NCBI RefSeq assembly: GCF_900156155.1
Contig: NZ_FTMD01000007.1
Span: 202,952-266,951 of the forward strand
DNA: 64,000 nt
Reading direction: 5' to 3'
Source: Aromatoleum tolulyticum
GTDB taxonomy: Bacteria > Pseudomonadota > Gammaproteobacteria > Burkholderiales > Rhodocyclaceae
Part shown: piece by piece, positions 55,659 through 64,000 of the stretch
Layout of the letters: each line of letters begins with the position of its first letter
Position numbering within the stretch: position 1 is the first letter of the stretch
Program-made: the position numbers and the translations under genes
Notes under the pieces: model-generated
Database searches by the model: none
Told to the model about the DNA's origin: nothing
What the model saw: only the letters and a program-made list of their open reading frames with translations

Positions 55659-57100
55659 CGCCCACCCTGCCCACAGTCCTCATCGTCGACGACGAGATCC
55701 GCTCGCAGGAAGCCCTGCGCCGCACCCTCGACGAGGACTTCGAAGTCTTCACCGCCTCGTCCGCCGCCGACGCCCTCGCGATCCTCGAACGCGAATTCAT
55801 CCAGATCGTCCTCTCCGACCAGCGCATGCCCGGCACTTCCGGCGTGCAGCTGCTGCGCGAAGTGCGCGAGCGCTGGCCCGACGCGGTGCGCATCATCATC
55901 TCCGGCTACACAGACTCCGAAGACATCATCGCCGGCATCAACGACGGCGGCATCTACCAGTACCTGCTCAAGCCCTGGCAGCCCGAACAACTCCTGCTCA
56001 CGCTGCGCGGCGCGGCCGAGATGCACCGCCTGCAGCGCGAGAACCAGCGCCTGTCGCTCGACCTCAAGGTCGCCAGCCCCGTGCTGCGCCAGCGCGTCGC
56101 CGGCAAGAAGGAAGCCTCGCGCCGCCGCTTCGGCGCCGACGCCCTGCTGCGCGCCCCCGACTCGCCGATGAACGCGCTGTGCGCCCTCGTCGCCAAGGTC
56201 GCCGACTTCGACATCCCGGTGCTGCTGACCGGCGAATCCGGCACCGGCAAGGAACTCCTCGCGCGCGCGCTGCACTACGGCAGCGGCCGCAGCGAGCAGG
56301 CCTTCGTCGTCGAGAACTGCGGCGCCGTGCCCGACACGTTGCTCGAATCCGAGCTCTTCGGCGCCCGTCGCGGCGCCTTCACCGGCGCGCATGAAGACCG
56401 CGAAGGCCTGTTCCGCCAAGCCGACAACGGCTCCATCCTGCTCGACGAGATCGGCGAAACCTCCGCCGCCTTCCAGGTGAAACTGCTGCGCGTGCTGCAG
56501 GAAGGCGAGGTCCGCCCGGTCGGCGCCGCGCGCCCGGTTGCCGTCGACGTGCGCGTGATCGCAGCGACCAACCGCGACCTCGAAGCCGACGTGCGCGAAG
56601 GGCGCTTCCGCGAAGACCTCTACTACCGCCTCGCCGCGATCACCATCGCCGTGCCGCCGCTGCGCGACCGGCGCATGGACATCCCGCTGATCGCGCAGCA
56701 ATACGTCGACAGCGCGCAGCAATCCCTCGGCCGGACCTTCGACCCCTTGGGCGCCGACGTCCTCGCCTGCCTGCAGGCCTACCGCTGGCCCGGCAACGTG
56801 CGCGAACTGCGCAACGAAGTCCTGCGCATGATCGCGCTCTCCGACGGTCCCCGGCTCGCCGCCGCCCACCTCTCGCCGCGCGTGCTGCGCGCCGCCGAGG
56901 ACCACCAGGAACCAGAACTCCAGCTGCTGGCCGGTCTCGACGGCGACCTCAAGACCCGCCTCGAAGCGCTCGAAGCCCGCATCGTGAAGGAAAGCCTGAT
57001 CCGCCACCGCTGGAACAAGACGCGCGCGGCCGCGGAACTGGGCCTTTCGCGCGTCGGGCTGCGCAGCAAGCTCGCGCGATATGGATTGGAGACAGGCTGA
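55655..57100 (+). CDS. hoxA: NtrC-family hydrogenase transcriptional activator HoxA (HupR)
   Basis: 481 residues: receiver domain (VDDE, Asp55 in VLSDQRMPG, Lys in YLLKPWQPE), AAA+ domain with Walker A TGESGTGKELLARALH, an intact sigma-54 contact loop GAFTGA, Walker B GSILLDEIGE and WPGNVRELRNEV, and a Fis-type helix-turn-helix (NKTRAAAELGLSRVGLRSKL). HoxA activates hydrogenase promoters with sigma-54. In this family the unphosphorylated form is the active one. The hoxX overlap suggests joint transcription. It contrasts with NtrX in this window, which has lost these AAA+ motifs. Confidence 0.93.
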   Translation: MTPTLPTVLIVDDEIRSQEALRRTLDEDFEVFTASSAADALAILEREFIQIVLSDQRMPGTSGVQLLREVRERWPDAVRIIISGYTDSEDIIAGINDGGIYQYLLKPWQPEQLLLTLRGAAEMHRLQRENQRLSLDLKVASPVLRQRVAGKKEASRRRFGADALLRAPDSPMNALCALVAKVADFDIPVLLTGESGTGKELLARALHYGSGRSEQAFVVENCGAVPDTLLESELFGARRGAFTGAHEDREGLFRQADNGSILLDEIGETSAAFQVKLLRVLQEGEVRPVGAARPVAVDVRVIAATNRDLEADVREGRFREDLYYRLAAITIAVPPLRDRRMDIPLIAQQYVDSAQQSLGRTFDPLGADVLACLQAYRWPGNVRELRNEVLRMIALSDGPRLAAAHLSPRVLRAAEDHQEPELQLLAGLDGDLKTRLEALEARIVKESLIRHRWNKTRAAAELGLSRVGLRSKLARYGLETG

Positions 57101-57111
57101 GATGCCGAACC

Positions 57112-57207
57112 GCAGGGCGGGAGCAGCGCAGCGTATCCCGCCAATCCAAGCGTCCGACTTCGCCCTGCCGCAGCATGGCGGGATACGCGTTGCTCCTCCC
57201 GCCCTAC
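57112..57207. repeat. R2 repeat, copy d (hoxA-hoxB gap)
   Basis: About 96 bases, CGCAGGGCGGGAGCAGCGCAGC through ATCCCGCCAATCC and, after the middle, GGCGGGATACGCGTTGCTCC and TCCCGCCCTAC. Confidence 0.8.
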
Positions 57208-57258
57208 AAAAGCCCTGCAGCGGCGCCCACCCACGCCCCTCCCGAATGGCGCGGCCCA

Positions 57259-57336
57259 GCCCCCGACCGGGCGTATTCCGTGCCGAGGCGTCCGCCACGC
57301 GCCAACGAGGCGCGGAATACACCCCGGCGGGGGCGG
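57259..57336. repeat. R5 repeat, copy b (hoxA-hoxB gap)
   Basis: 78 bases with ends GCCCCCGACCGGGCG and CCCCGGCGGGGGCGG around GTGCCGAGGCGTCCGCCACG, the same core as the copy inside hoxX. It ends 34 bases before the hoxB ATG. Confidence 0.8.
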
Positions 57337-57370
57337 TCTTGACGGATTACACGCCAACCGGAGCCAAGCC

Positions 57371-58366
57371 ATGAACCTCCTCTGGCTCCAATCCGGCGGC
57401 TGTGGCGGCTGCACGATGTCCCTGCTGTGCCACGATGCCCGCGACCTCGTCGCGATGCTGCGCGACGCCGGCATCAATATCCTGTGGCATCCGGCGTTGT
57501 CCGAACAGACCGGTGCCGAAGTCATCGCGCTGCTCGAATCGTGCGTGCGCGGCGACACCCCCGTCGAGCTCCTGTGCATCGAGGGCTCCATGCTGCGCGG
57601 CCCCCAAGGCACCGGCCGCTTCCACATGCTCGCCGGTACCGGTCGCCCGATGATCGCCTGGGTTCGCGACCTCGCCGCCCGCGCCCGTCACACCCTCGCG
57701 ATCGGCAGTTGCGCCGCCTGGGGCGGCATCACCGCCGGCGGCACGAATCCCGCCGACGCCTGCGGCCTGCAATACGACGGCGACACCCCCGGCGGCCTGC
57801 TCGGCGCGGAATACCGCGCGGCGGGTGGCCTCCCGGTGATCAACGTCGCCGGCTGCCCGACCCACCCCGCCTGGGTCGTCGAAACCCTGCTCGGCCTCGC
57901 TCTCGGCGAACTCGGCGCCGACGGCGTCGACGCACTCGCCCGTCCGCGCTTCTACGCCGACCACCTCGTGCACCACGGCTGCAGCCGCAACGAGTTCTAC
58001 GAGTTCAAGGCTAGCGCCGAGAAGGCCTCCGACCTCGGCTGCCTGATGGAAAACCTCGGCTGCATGGGCACGCAGGCGCACGCCGACTGCAACGTCCGCC
58101 CGTGGAACGGCGGCGGCTCGTGCATCACCGGTGGTTACGCGTGCATCGCCTGCACCGAGCCCGGCTTCGAAGAACCCGGCCACCCCTTCGCGACGACCCC
58201 CAAGGTCGCCGGCATCCCCATCGGCCTGCCCTCCGACATGCCCAAGGCCTGGTTCGTCGCGCTCGCCGCGCTGTCGAAGTCCGCGACGCCGAAGCGCGTG
58301 CGTGACAATTCGCGCGTCGACCACCCGGTCGTCGCCCCGCCGATCCGCGGGAAGCGTGCCAAATGA
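57371..58366 (+). CDS. hoxB: regulatory (H2-sensing) hydrogenase small subunit HoxB (HupU)
   Basis: 331 residues with no Tat signal, as expected for a cytoplasmic sensor. Cluster motifs: QSGGCGGCTMSLLCHDA, IGSCAAWGGIT, VAGCPTHPAW, HHGCSRNEFYEF, LGCMGTQAHADCNVRPWN and YACIACTEPGFE. It forms the sensor with HoxC; H2 binding is relayed to HoxJ. The stop overlaps the hoxC ATG. Confidence 0.93.
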   Translation: MNLLWLQSGGCGGCTMSLLCHDARDLVAMLRDAGINILWHPALSEQTGAEVIALLESCVRGDTPVELLCIEGSMLRGPQGTGRFHMLAGTGRPMIAWVRDLAARARHTLAIGSCAAWGGITAGGTNPADACGLQYDGDTPGGLLGAEYRAAGGLPVINVAGCPTHPAWVVETLLGLALGELGADGVDALARPRFYADHLVHHGCSRNEFYEFKASAEKASDLGCLMENLGCMGTQAHADCNVRPWNGGGSCITGGYACIACTEPGFEEPGHPFATTPKVAGIPIGLPSDMPKAWFVALAALSKSATPKRVRDNSRVDHPVVAPPIRGKRAK

Positions 58367-59817
58367 CCCGTCTCGTCGTCGGCCCCTTCAACCGCGTCGA
58401 AGGCGACCTCGAAGTCACGCTCGACGTTCGTGACGGCCGCGTTGCGGCCGCGCAGGTGAACTCGCCGCTGTTCCGCGGCTTCGAACAGATCCTGCTGGGC
58501 AAGGACCCGCGCGACGCACTCGTGTTCGTGCCGCGCATCTGCGGCATCTGCTCGGTGTCGCAATCGGCCGCCGCGGCGCGCGCGCTCGGCGACGCGATGG
58601 GCCTCGTGCCGCCCCCCAACGGCGAGCTCGCCGCGAACCTCATCCTCGCCAACGAAAACCTCGCCGACCACTTCACCCACTTCTACCTCTTCTTCATGCC
58701 GGATTTTGCGCGCGACGCCTATGCCGGCCACCCCTGGTTCGACGCCGCGCGCGCGCGCTTCAAGGCCGTCGAGGGCTCCGCGACTGCCGATGCGCTGCCC
58801 GCGCGCGCCGCCTTCCTGCAGATTCTCGGTATCCTCGCCGGCAAATGGCCGCACAGCCTCACGCTGCAGCCCGGCGGCTCCGCGCGCGCCATCGGCGCGT
58901 CCGAGAAGATCCGCGTGCACGCGCTGCTGCGCCAGTTCCGCGGTTGGCTCGAACGCCATCTCTTCGGAGACAGCCTGGAGGCGATCGCCGCGCTCGATTC
59001 CGTCGCCGCGCTCGAAGCCTGGAAGGCGGACAGGGCGCCCGCATCGAGCGACTTCCGCCTGTTCCTCGAGCTCGCCGACGTTCTCGCGCTCGACCGCCTC
59101 GGCCGCGCGACCGACCGCTTCCTCAGCTACGGCAACTACCCGACGGCCGGCGAGCCGCTCTTCGCGCGCGGCGTGTGGCATGCCCCAACGGAGACGCTCG
59201 CCTCCGTCCCCCACACCGATATCGCCGAAGACGCGAGCCACGCCTGGATGGCCGACGCCCACCCGCTGCACCCGTGGCAGGGCGACACCCGCGTCGACAT
59301 CGAGCGCCCCGGCGCCTACAGCTGGTGCAAGGCGCCGCGCCTCGCGGGCGAAGTCGTCGAATGCGGCGCGCTCGCGCGCCAGGTCGTCGACGGCCAGCCG
59401 CTGATCCGCGACCTCGTCGCCGCGAGCGGCGGCAACGTCGCCAACCGCGTCATCGCGCGCGTGCTCGAATTCGCCCGCGTCGTCCCGGCGATGGAGCGCT
59501 GGGTGCGCGCGATCGAGCCGGGCGAAGCCTTCTGCCACCACGGCCCGATGCCCGACGAGGCGCAGGGCCTCGGCATGGTCGAAGCCGCACGCGGCGCGCT
59601 CGGCCACTGGCTCGTGATCCGCCAGGGCCGCATCGCCAACTACCAGGTCGTCGCCCCGACCACGTGGAACTTCTCGCCGCGCGACGCCGCCGGCACCCCC
59701 GGCGCCCTCGAACAGGCGCTCGTCGGCACGCCGGTCGGGGACGGCGAGCAGGTACCGCTCGCCGTCCAGCACGTCGTGCGCTCCTTCGATCCGTGCATGG
59801 TGTGCACGGTGCATTGA
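58363..59817 (+). CDS. hoxC: regulatory (H2-sensing) hydrogenase large subunit HoxC (HupV)
   Basis: 484 residues. Nickel motifs RICGICSVSQSAAAARALG and DPCMVCTVH, where the protein ends exactly at the final His. The lack of a C-terminal extension is typical of HoxC/HupV, which mature without a protease; HybC in this window has one. The SQ in the first motif in place of TTV/H is also typical of the sensors. The next normal gene of such loci, hoxJ, is displaced by about 2.4 kb of foreign-looking DNA. Confidence 0.94.
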   Translation: MTRLVVGPFNRVEGDLEVTLDVRDGRVAAAQVNSPLFRGFEQILLGKDPRDALVFVPRICGICSVSQSAAAARALGDAMGLVPPPNGELAANLILANENLADHFTHFYLFFMPDFARDAYAGHPWFDAARARFKAVEGSATADALPARAAFLQILGILAGKWPHSLTLQPGGSARAIGASEKIRVHALLRQFRGWLERHLFGDSLEAIAALDSVAALEAWKADRAPASSDFRLFLELADVLALDRLGRATDRFLSYGNYPTAGEPLFARGVWHAPTETLASVPHTDIAEDASHAWMADAHPLHPWQGDTRVDIERPGAYSWCKAPRLAGEVVECGALARQVVDGQPLIRDLVAASGGNVANRVIARVLEFARVVPAMERWVRAIEPGEAFCHHGPMPDEAQGLGMVEAARGALGHWLVIRQGRIANYQVVAPTTWNFSPRDAAGTPGALEQALVGTPVGDGEQVPLAVQHVVRSFDPCMVCTVH

Positions 59818-60051
59818 TAAAAAATTCGCGTAATTTCAATTGGTTGTGTCGCGCGGTGCGAAGCTTTCTCAAAACTCCTTCGACACGAATGCAACTAAGA
59901 GGGGCGAGATTGGATTGGATGTTCGAAGCGATGCGAGCAGTTCGTCGTACCGTGCGTGCGACAAGTTCGGCTAACATGCGTGAAGTTGCTGACGTTTCAT
60001 TGCAGCACATGGAGTGTGAGTGCTACGAGACAATGCTAAACTGTTACTGTC

Positions 60052-60855
60052 ATGAGTCTTGATCTACTCTATCCTCACGCGGGCGATCACTCCATCCAGA
60101 ACGCCGTTCTGGCTATTGAGTGGGCCCAGGAAATCGAGATCGCTGCACTTCAGGTAGTGCGGGATGCGGCTAAAGCCGTCCTGAAAACCTACCCCAAGGT
60201 CGAAACTCAGCAGACGTTGCGTGTGAACCTCCAACCCGGTCCTGGCAGCGTCCCCTCCGCCGAGTCCGAGATCGGTGGCTATTCCTATTCTCGGTTTTCT
60301 AATTCTGGCGAGCTTGAGCAACAGGTCCAGCTTAATCGCCAGAGTTGTCTCATGGTGGTGGCGGATTACAAGCGTTGGCGCGTGCTCATTGATGACGCCC
60401 AAAACTTGTTTGCCGCGATTCTTCCTGCGCTTCCGAATTCTGTTTTGATCACTGCTGTGGGACTGCAGTATGTGGATCGATTCGTGTGGCGAGGTAATCC
60501 CGCTGAGCTGAAATTGGACGAGGTTTTTAGGGCGGAATCTCCTTTTATTGCCCGGCATTCGCTTCAGTGCACGCAAACGTGGCATTCTCATCACGGATTT
60601 TTTGAGAGATCGGAACGGCCAATTAGGCATAACCGCCTTGATAACATCAACGTTAATATCGTTGACGAGCCGAAGGGGCGTGCGATTCAGATTTTGACGT
60701 CTCACCGTGCTCTGCCCGAGCCGGCAATATCGGCAAATGGGGCATTGCAGTCGGTTATTGAGCTACAAAACGAACTTCATTGTCTTAGTAAAGAGGTTTT
60801 TAAGAATCTGCTAACAGAGCCGCTCCTTGCGAAGATCAAATTGAAGGGTAGTTGA
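60052..60855 (+). CDS. uncharacterised protein, tentatively TIGR04255 family; first gene of a three-gene cassette
   Basis: 267 residues, soluble, no signal or membrane segment. Possible kinship to the sporadically distributed TIGR04255 family comes from the layout: an N-terminal strand region (NAVLAIEWAQEIEIAAL), a central GYSYSRFSNSGELEQQVQLN then YKRWRVLIDDAQNLFAAIL, and SVLITAVGLQYVDRFVW. This is an impression, not a search. Base composition is clearly lower in GC than hoxC and hoxJ. The two following genes are 5 and 6 bases away, so the three form one transcription unit. No function is known to me. Confidence 0.6.
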   Translation: MSLDLLYPHAGDHSIQNAVLAIEWAQEIEIAALQVVRDAAKAVLKTYPKVETQQTLRVNLQPGPGSVPSAESEIGGYSYSRFSNSGELEQQVQLNRQSCLMVVADYKRWRVLIDDAQNLFAAILPALPNSVLITAVGLQYVDRFVWRGNPAELKLDEVFRAESPFIARHSLQCTQTWHSHHGFFERSERPIRHNRLDNINVNIVDEPKGRAIQILTSHRALPEPAISANGALQSVIELQNELHCLSKEVFKNLLTEPLLAKIKLKGS

Positions 60856-60860
60856 CTACT

Positions 60861-61418
60861 ATGTTTGAGCCCGTCACCACAAGTCTCATATATGCTGCAG
60901 CAATGGTGCACATCGCAACCGCTCGCCCAGCATGGGAGCCCCGTGTTGGCAATGCGCCCGAGATCGTGCTGCAGAAAGGTAATTTCACTGCACGCGATGC
61001 TGAGGCTGAAGGTATTTACAAAGTCGACAACACTAGATTCCCTAGTGCAATCGATCGGATAATTTCCGAGCTAGATTACTACGCGTCCTTCCAAGACGAT
61101 TGGGATGGGGAGGGGGCTTGTTCACCTTCACGCGCCTGTGTGCATGATTCAAAAGAATTCATCAATGCATTTCCTGCAGGACTAGCGCTGCCGACCCCGA
61201 CTATTTCGTCGGAAGGTGAGATTGGATTTTATTGGAGCTCAACGGCGGGGTACATCGATCTTCGTATTGAGGGGGGCGGTCGGATTTCGCTTTATACCCG
61301 AGACCGTCGCACCGGGAGAGATGCCTTCGAGGACGCAATTGATTGGCGTGCAAAAGGCCGTGGCTGGTACGTGTGGATGTTGAGCGTGCTCAGCGACCAG
61401 GAAGAGCTTGCTGCGTAA
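60861..61418 (+). CDS. uncharacterised protein with DDWDGEGA motif; second gene of the cassette
   Basis: 185 residues from the ATG at 60861 (a TTG at 60852 overlaps the previous stop). The centre reads LDYYASFQDDWDGEGACSPS, followed by FINAFPAGLALPTPTISSEG, EIGFYWSS, YIDLRIEGGGRISLYTRD. Small proteins with a DWDG-x-GA signature and this strand pattern recur in bacteria as uncharacterised genes. No catalytic motif or signal peptide is evident. It sits tightly between its two neighbours with lower GC. Confidence 0.6.
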   Translation: MFEPVTTSLIYAAAMVHIATARPAWEPRVGNAPEIVLQKGNFTARDAEAEGIYKVDNTRFPSAIDRIISELDYYASFQDDWDGEGACSPSRACVHDSKEFINAFPAGLALPTPTISSEGEIGFYWSSTAGYIDLRIEGGGRISLYTRDRRTGRDAFEDAIDWRAKGRGWYVWMLSVLSDQEELAA

Positions 61419-61424
61419 AAACAA

Positions 61425-62027
61425 TTGCTGTCGAATCCTTGCAAAGAATTCTTTGAACGGCCGCGGGAACCAAAGGAATTAGGACCTCAACTTCGCGAGG
61501 TGCCGGTCGACACTGTCCTTGAGTGGGAAGCGTTGCCTGCCGCCGAGATGTCGCCTGGGCCTGTTCAGGATTCAGAGCGTTTGTATCGGCAGCTTCTTGA
61601 TCCTGTGCATTGGAATGCGGGCGCTGGGGAACTCAAGCCTGACGCGTTCTGTGACGTCGAGAGAATTGGCCTGTCCGTAAATCGCATAGAGCACTCTTCA
61701 CTTGATGCACTCGAGGCTGCCGCAGAGACAAGAGTTTCTAATTGGAATCGCGATAACCCCAATAAACCGGCGCGCAAGTTTATTGGTTTCGCCGTCTTTG
61801 AGTGTGGCGACGTGCGCGCCCAGCTATGTACTCCGGAAGGTGCATCCAGCTCAACGCGGCTATTCGCGGTGTTCGACACAGCCAGGCAGAACGACGAATC
61901 GCATGCCGACGTCTGTCGTGTCGATGGTGGTGGATACGACAAATATCACAAGGTGCGTGCGAAGGCAATTTTGTGGGAGCTCGGCAATAGGGCGCTTGAG
62001 TTGAAGCGTGAAAACAGCTGCTCTTGA
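61425..62027 (+). CDS. uncharacterised protein; third gene of the cassette
   Basis: About 200 residues from a TTG at 61425, six bases after the previous stop; an ATG at 61548 is a possible shorter start. The core is RLYRQLLDPVHWNAGAGELK, GLSVNRIEHSSLDALEA, RKFIGFAVFECGDVRAQLC and DESHADVCRVDGGG. The LYRQ then aF then LSV pattern with a late HAD/HAE is one I associate with small unannotated genes, but I cannot name a family with certainty. No membrane segment. The 3' side meets an integrase remnant. Confidence 0.5.
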   Translation: MLSNPCKEFFERPREPKELGPQLREVPVDTVLEWEALPAAEMSPGPVQDSERLYRQLLDPVHWNAGAGELKPDAFCDVERIGLSVNRIEHSSLDALEAAAETRVSNWNRDNPNKPARKFIGFAVFECGDVRAQLCTPEGASSSTRLFAVFDTARQNDESHADVCRVDGGGYDKYHKVRAKAILWELGNRALELKRENSCS

Positions 62028-62051
62028 GTCGGCGCCCTAATTCAAGCTCGT

Positions 62052-62153
62052 TCAGACTGTATTCGTCTCGATCCACTCGGCCCCGCGCACGTCGCGATAG
62101 ATCGCGGTAATGTCCGGCGGCTTGTGTCCGAGCAGGGCTTGCGCAAACCAGTG
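62052..62153 (-). pseudogene. C-terminal remnant of a tyrosine recombinase (phage-type integrase)
   Basis: On the minus strand, 33 codons before a TGA at 62052-62054 read WFAQALLGHKPPDITAIYRD then VRGAEWIE. LLGH followed by T and a Tyr in xxxYRDxRGxEW is the pattern at the C-terminus of phage-type integrases, including the conserved His of LLGH and the catalytic Tyr. The rest of the enzyme is missing: the frame becomes unrecognisable beyond about 62153, and hoxJ starts at 62204. It marks the edge of a decayed mobile element. Confidence 0.55.
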
Positions 62154-62203
62154 TTGGGTAGCTCTTGCATGTCTGCACGATCCATTGAGCCAAGACAACC
62201 GAG

Positions 62204-63553
<1,350 letters not shown>

Positions 63554-63681
63554 ACTCGAGCGCCATTCCGCTCGGGATCCCATTCGCGCTGCGACCATTT
63601 GTCGCGTTCGCACTCAGGGAGGCGACGCACATCTTGCGCGTTGCTGCGCCCGGTATGACCTGCCACCGATGCCCGGGAAGT

Positions 63682-63999
63682 TCATTCATCGTCCGGACGG
63701 GCCGGAGGATTGAGTGAGGAATCACAGGTGAAGCGTTCTTGGCCCGAAGGGGTTTTCACCTCCGGGACTGTGGCTAGGTTCTCCCAGTCGTAGAGGCCGT
63801 TCTTGTCGTCTGCTAAGGCTGTTCCGACGGGTCTTTGGTTCGGAGTGCCGTCCAGCCGGTACCGGTAATAGTGGTGTCGATGAGCGGGGATGACGTAGAT
63901 CAGGCCGTCGGCGGTGACGCGCACTTCCGTACCTTGAATTTTATCTCGTGCGGAGGAGTCGTTGGTGCCCCACGGGTCGTCACTATATTTCTCGGAGGT
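63682..63999 (-). CDS. C-terminal part of an unknown protein; 5' end outside window
   Basis: The minus-strand frame is open from the right edge to a TGA at 63682-63684, about 105 codons. The sequence includes YSDDPWGTNDSSARDKIQ, VRVTADGLIYVIPAHRHHYY and DGTPNQRPVGTALADDKNGL. I do not recognise the family. Base composition is lower in GC than hoxJ. A GTG at 63924 could be a start, but continuity to the edge makes a longer gene more likely. It converges on hoxJ. Confidence 0.5.
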   Translation of the reverse strand, partial: TSEKYSDDPWGTNDSSARDKIQGTEVRVTADGLIYVIPAHRHHYYRYRLDGTPNQRPVGTALADDKNGLYDWENLATVPEVKTPSGQERFTCDSSLNPPARPDDE

Positions 64000-64000
64000 A

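Noticed and set aside
59889..60062. 57-codon plus-strand frame before the three-gene cassette
   Set aside because: No ribosome site of note, no recognisable motif and an 11-base overlap with the next start. It might be a small antitoxin-like gene but nothing supports it.

Overview
The window is GC-rich chromosomal DNA from a betaproteobacterium, most likely of the order Rhodocyclales (Azoarcus, Aromatoleum or Thauera type). This placement is inferred from gene content and order (rsmB, a DUF4390 gene, ntrY, ntrX, trkA, trkH in one run; urt plus ure genes; hemE next to priA; a hyb/hyp/hox hydrogenase locus) and from high-GC codon use. No search was run. I see no rRNA or tRNA gene and no CRISPR array.

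Layout. 1-0.5 kb: the end of a minus-strand AlbA_2-type gene with lower GC. 1.0-1.83 kb: two identical parS-like 16-mers bracketing a TauE-family permease. 1.8-11 kb: a polyamine aminopropyltransferase-like gene, rsmB, a DUF4390 gene, the NtrY/NtrX two-component pair and the Trk potassium uptake genes. 11-25 kb: nitrogen scavenging from urea. An NtrC-type palindrome and a sigma-54 promoter precede urtABCDE (urea ABC importer). A minus-strand YihY-family gene and an alternative oxidase gene separate this from ureDABCEFG (urease and its nickel chaperones). 25-35 kb: a tiny HupE-like protein, a porin, an ABC substrate-binding gene divergent from a TctD/TctE two-component system, two tctC genes, tctB, tctA and a TerC-family gene. 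35-40 kb: a universal stress protein, a second copy of the tiny HupE-like gene, hemE, an AT-rich DnaA-box region and priA.

40-64 kb is a hydrogen-oxidation locus: hybOABC (periplasmic uptake [NiFe] hydrogenase with its electron-transfer partners), hybD protease, a HypC paralogue, hybE, hupK, hypA, hypB, a short hypF, hypC, hypD, hypE, hoxX, then hoxA (NtrC-type activator), hoxB and hoxC (H2-sensing hydrogenase) and hoxJ (sensor kinase). The logic is that HoxBC senses H2, signals through HoxJ to HoxA, and HoxA acts at a sigma-54 promoter, of which I see a candidate just before hybO. Between hoxC and hoxJ lies a lower-GC cassette of three uncharacterised genes followed by the 3' remnant of a tyrosine integrase. 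This is the best candidate for an undescribed system in the window.

The gaps are full of small dispersed palindromic repeats. I recognise five families (called R1 to R5 here) with 4, 4, 3, 2 and 2 copies. R2 copies supply the stop codons of urtB and hypF, and one R5 copy lies in frame inside hoxX. A 19-bp direct-repeat motif occurs in the same orientation before the ABC substrate-binding gene and before tctC, and is a good candidate for a TctD operator.
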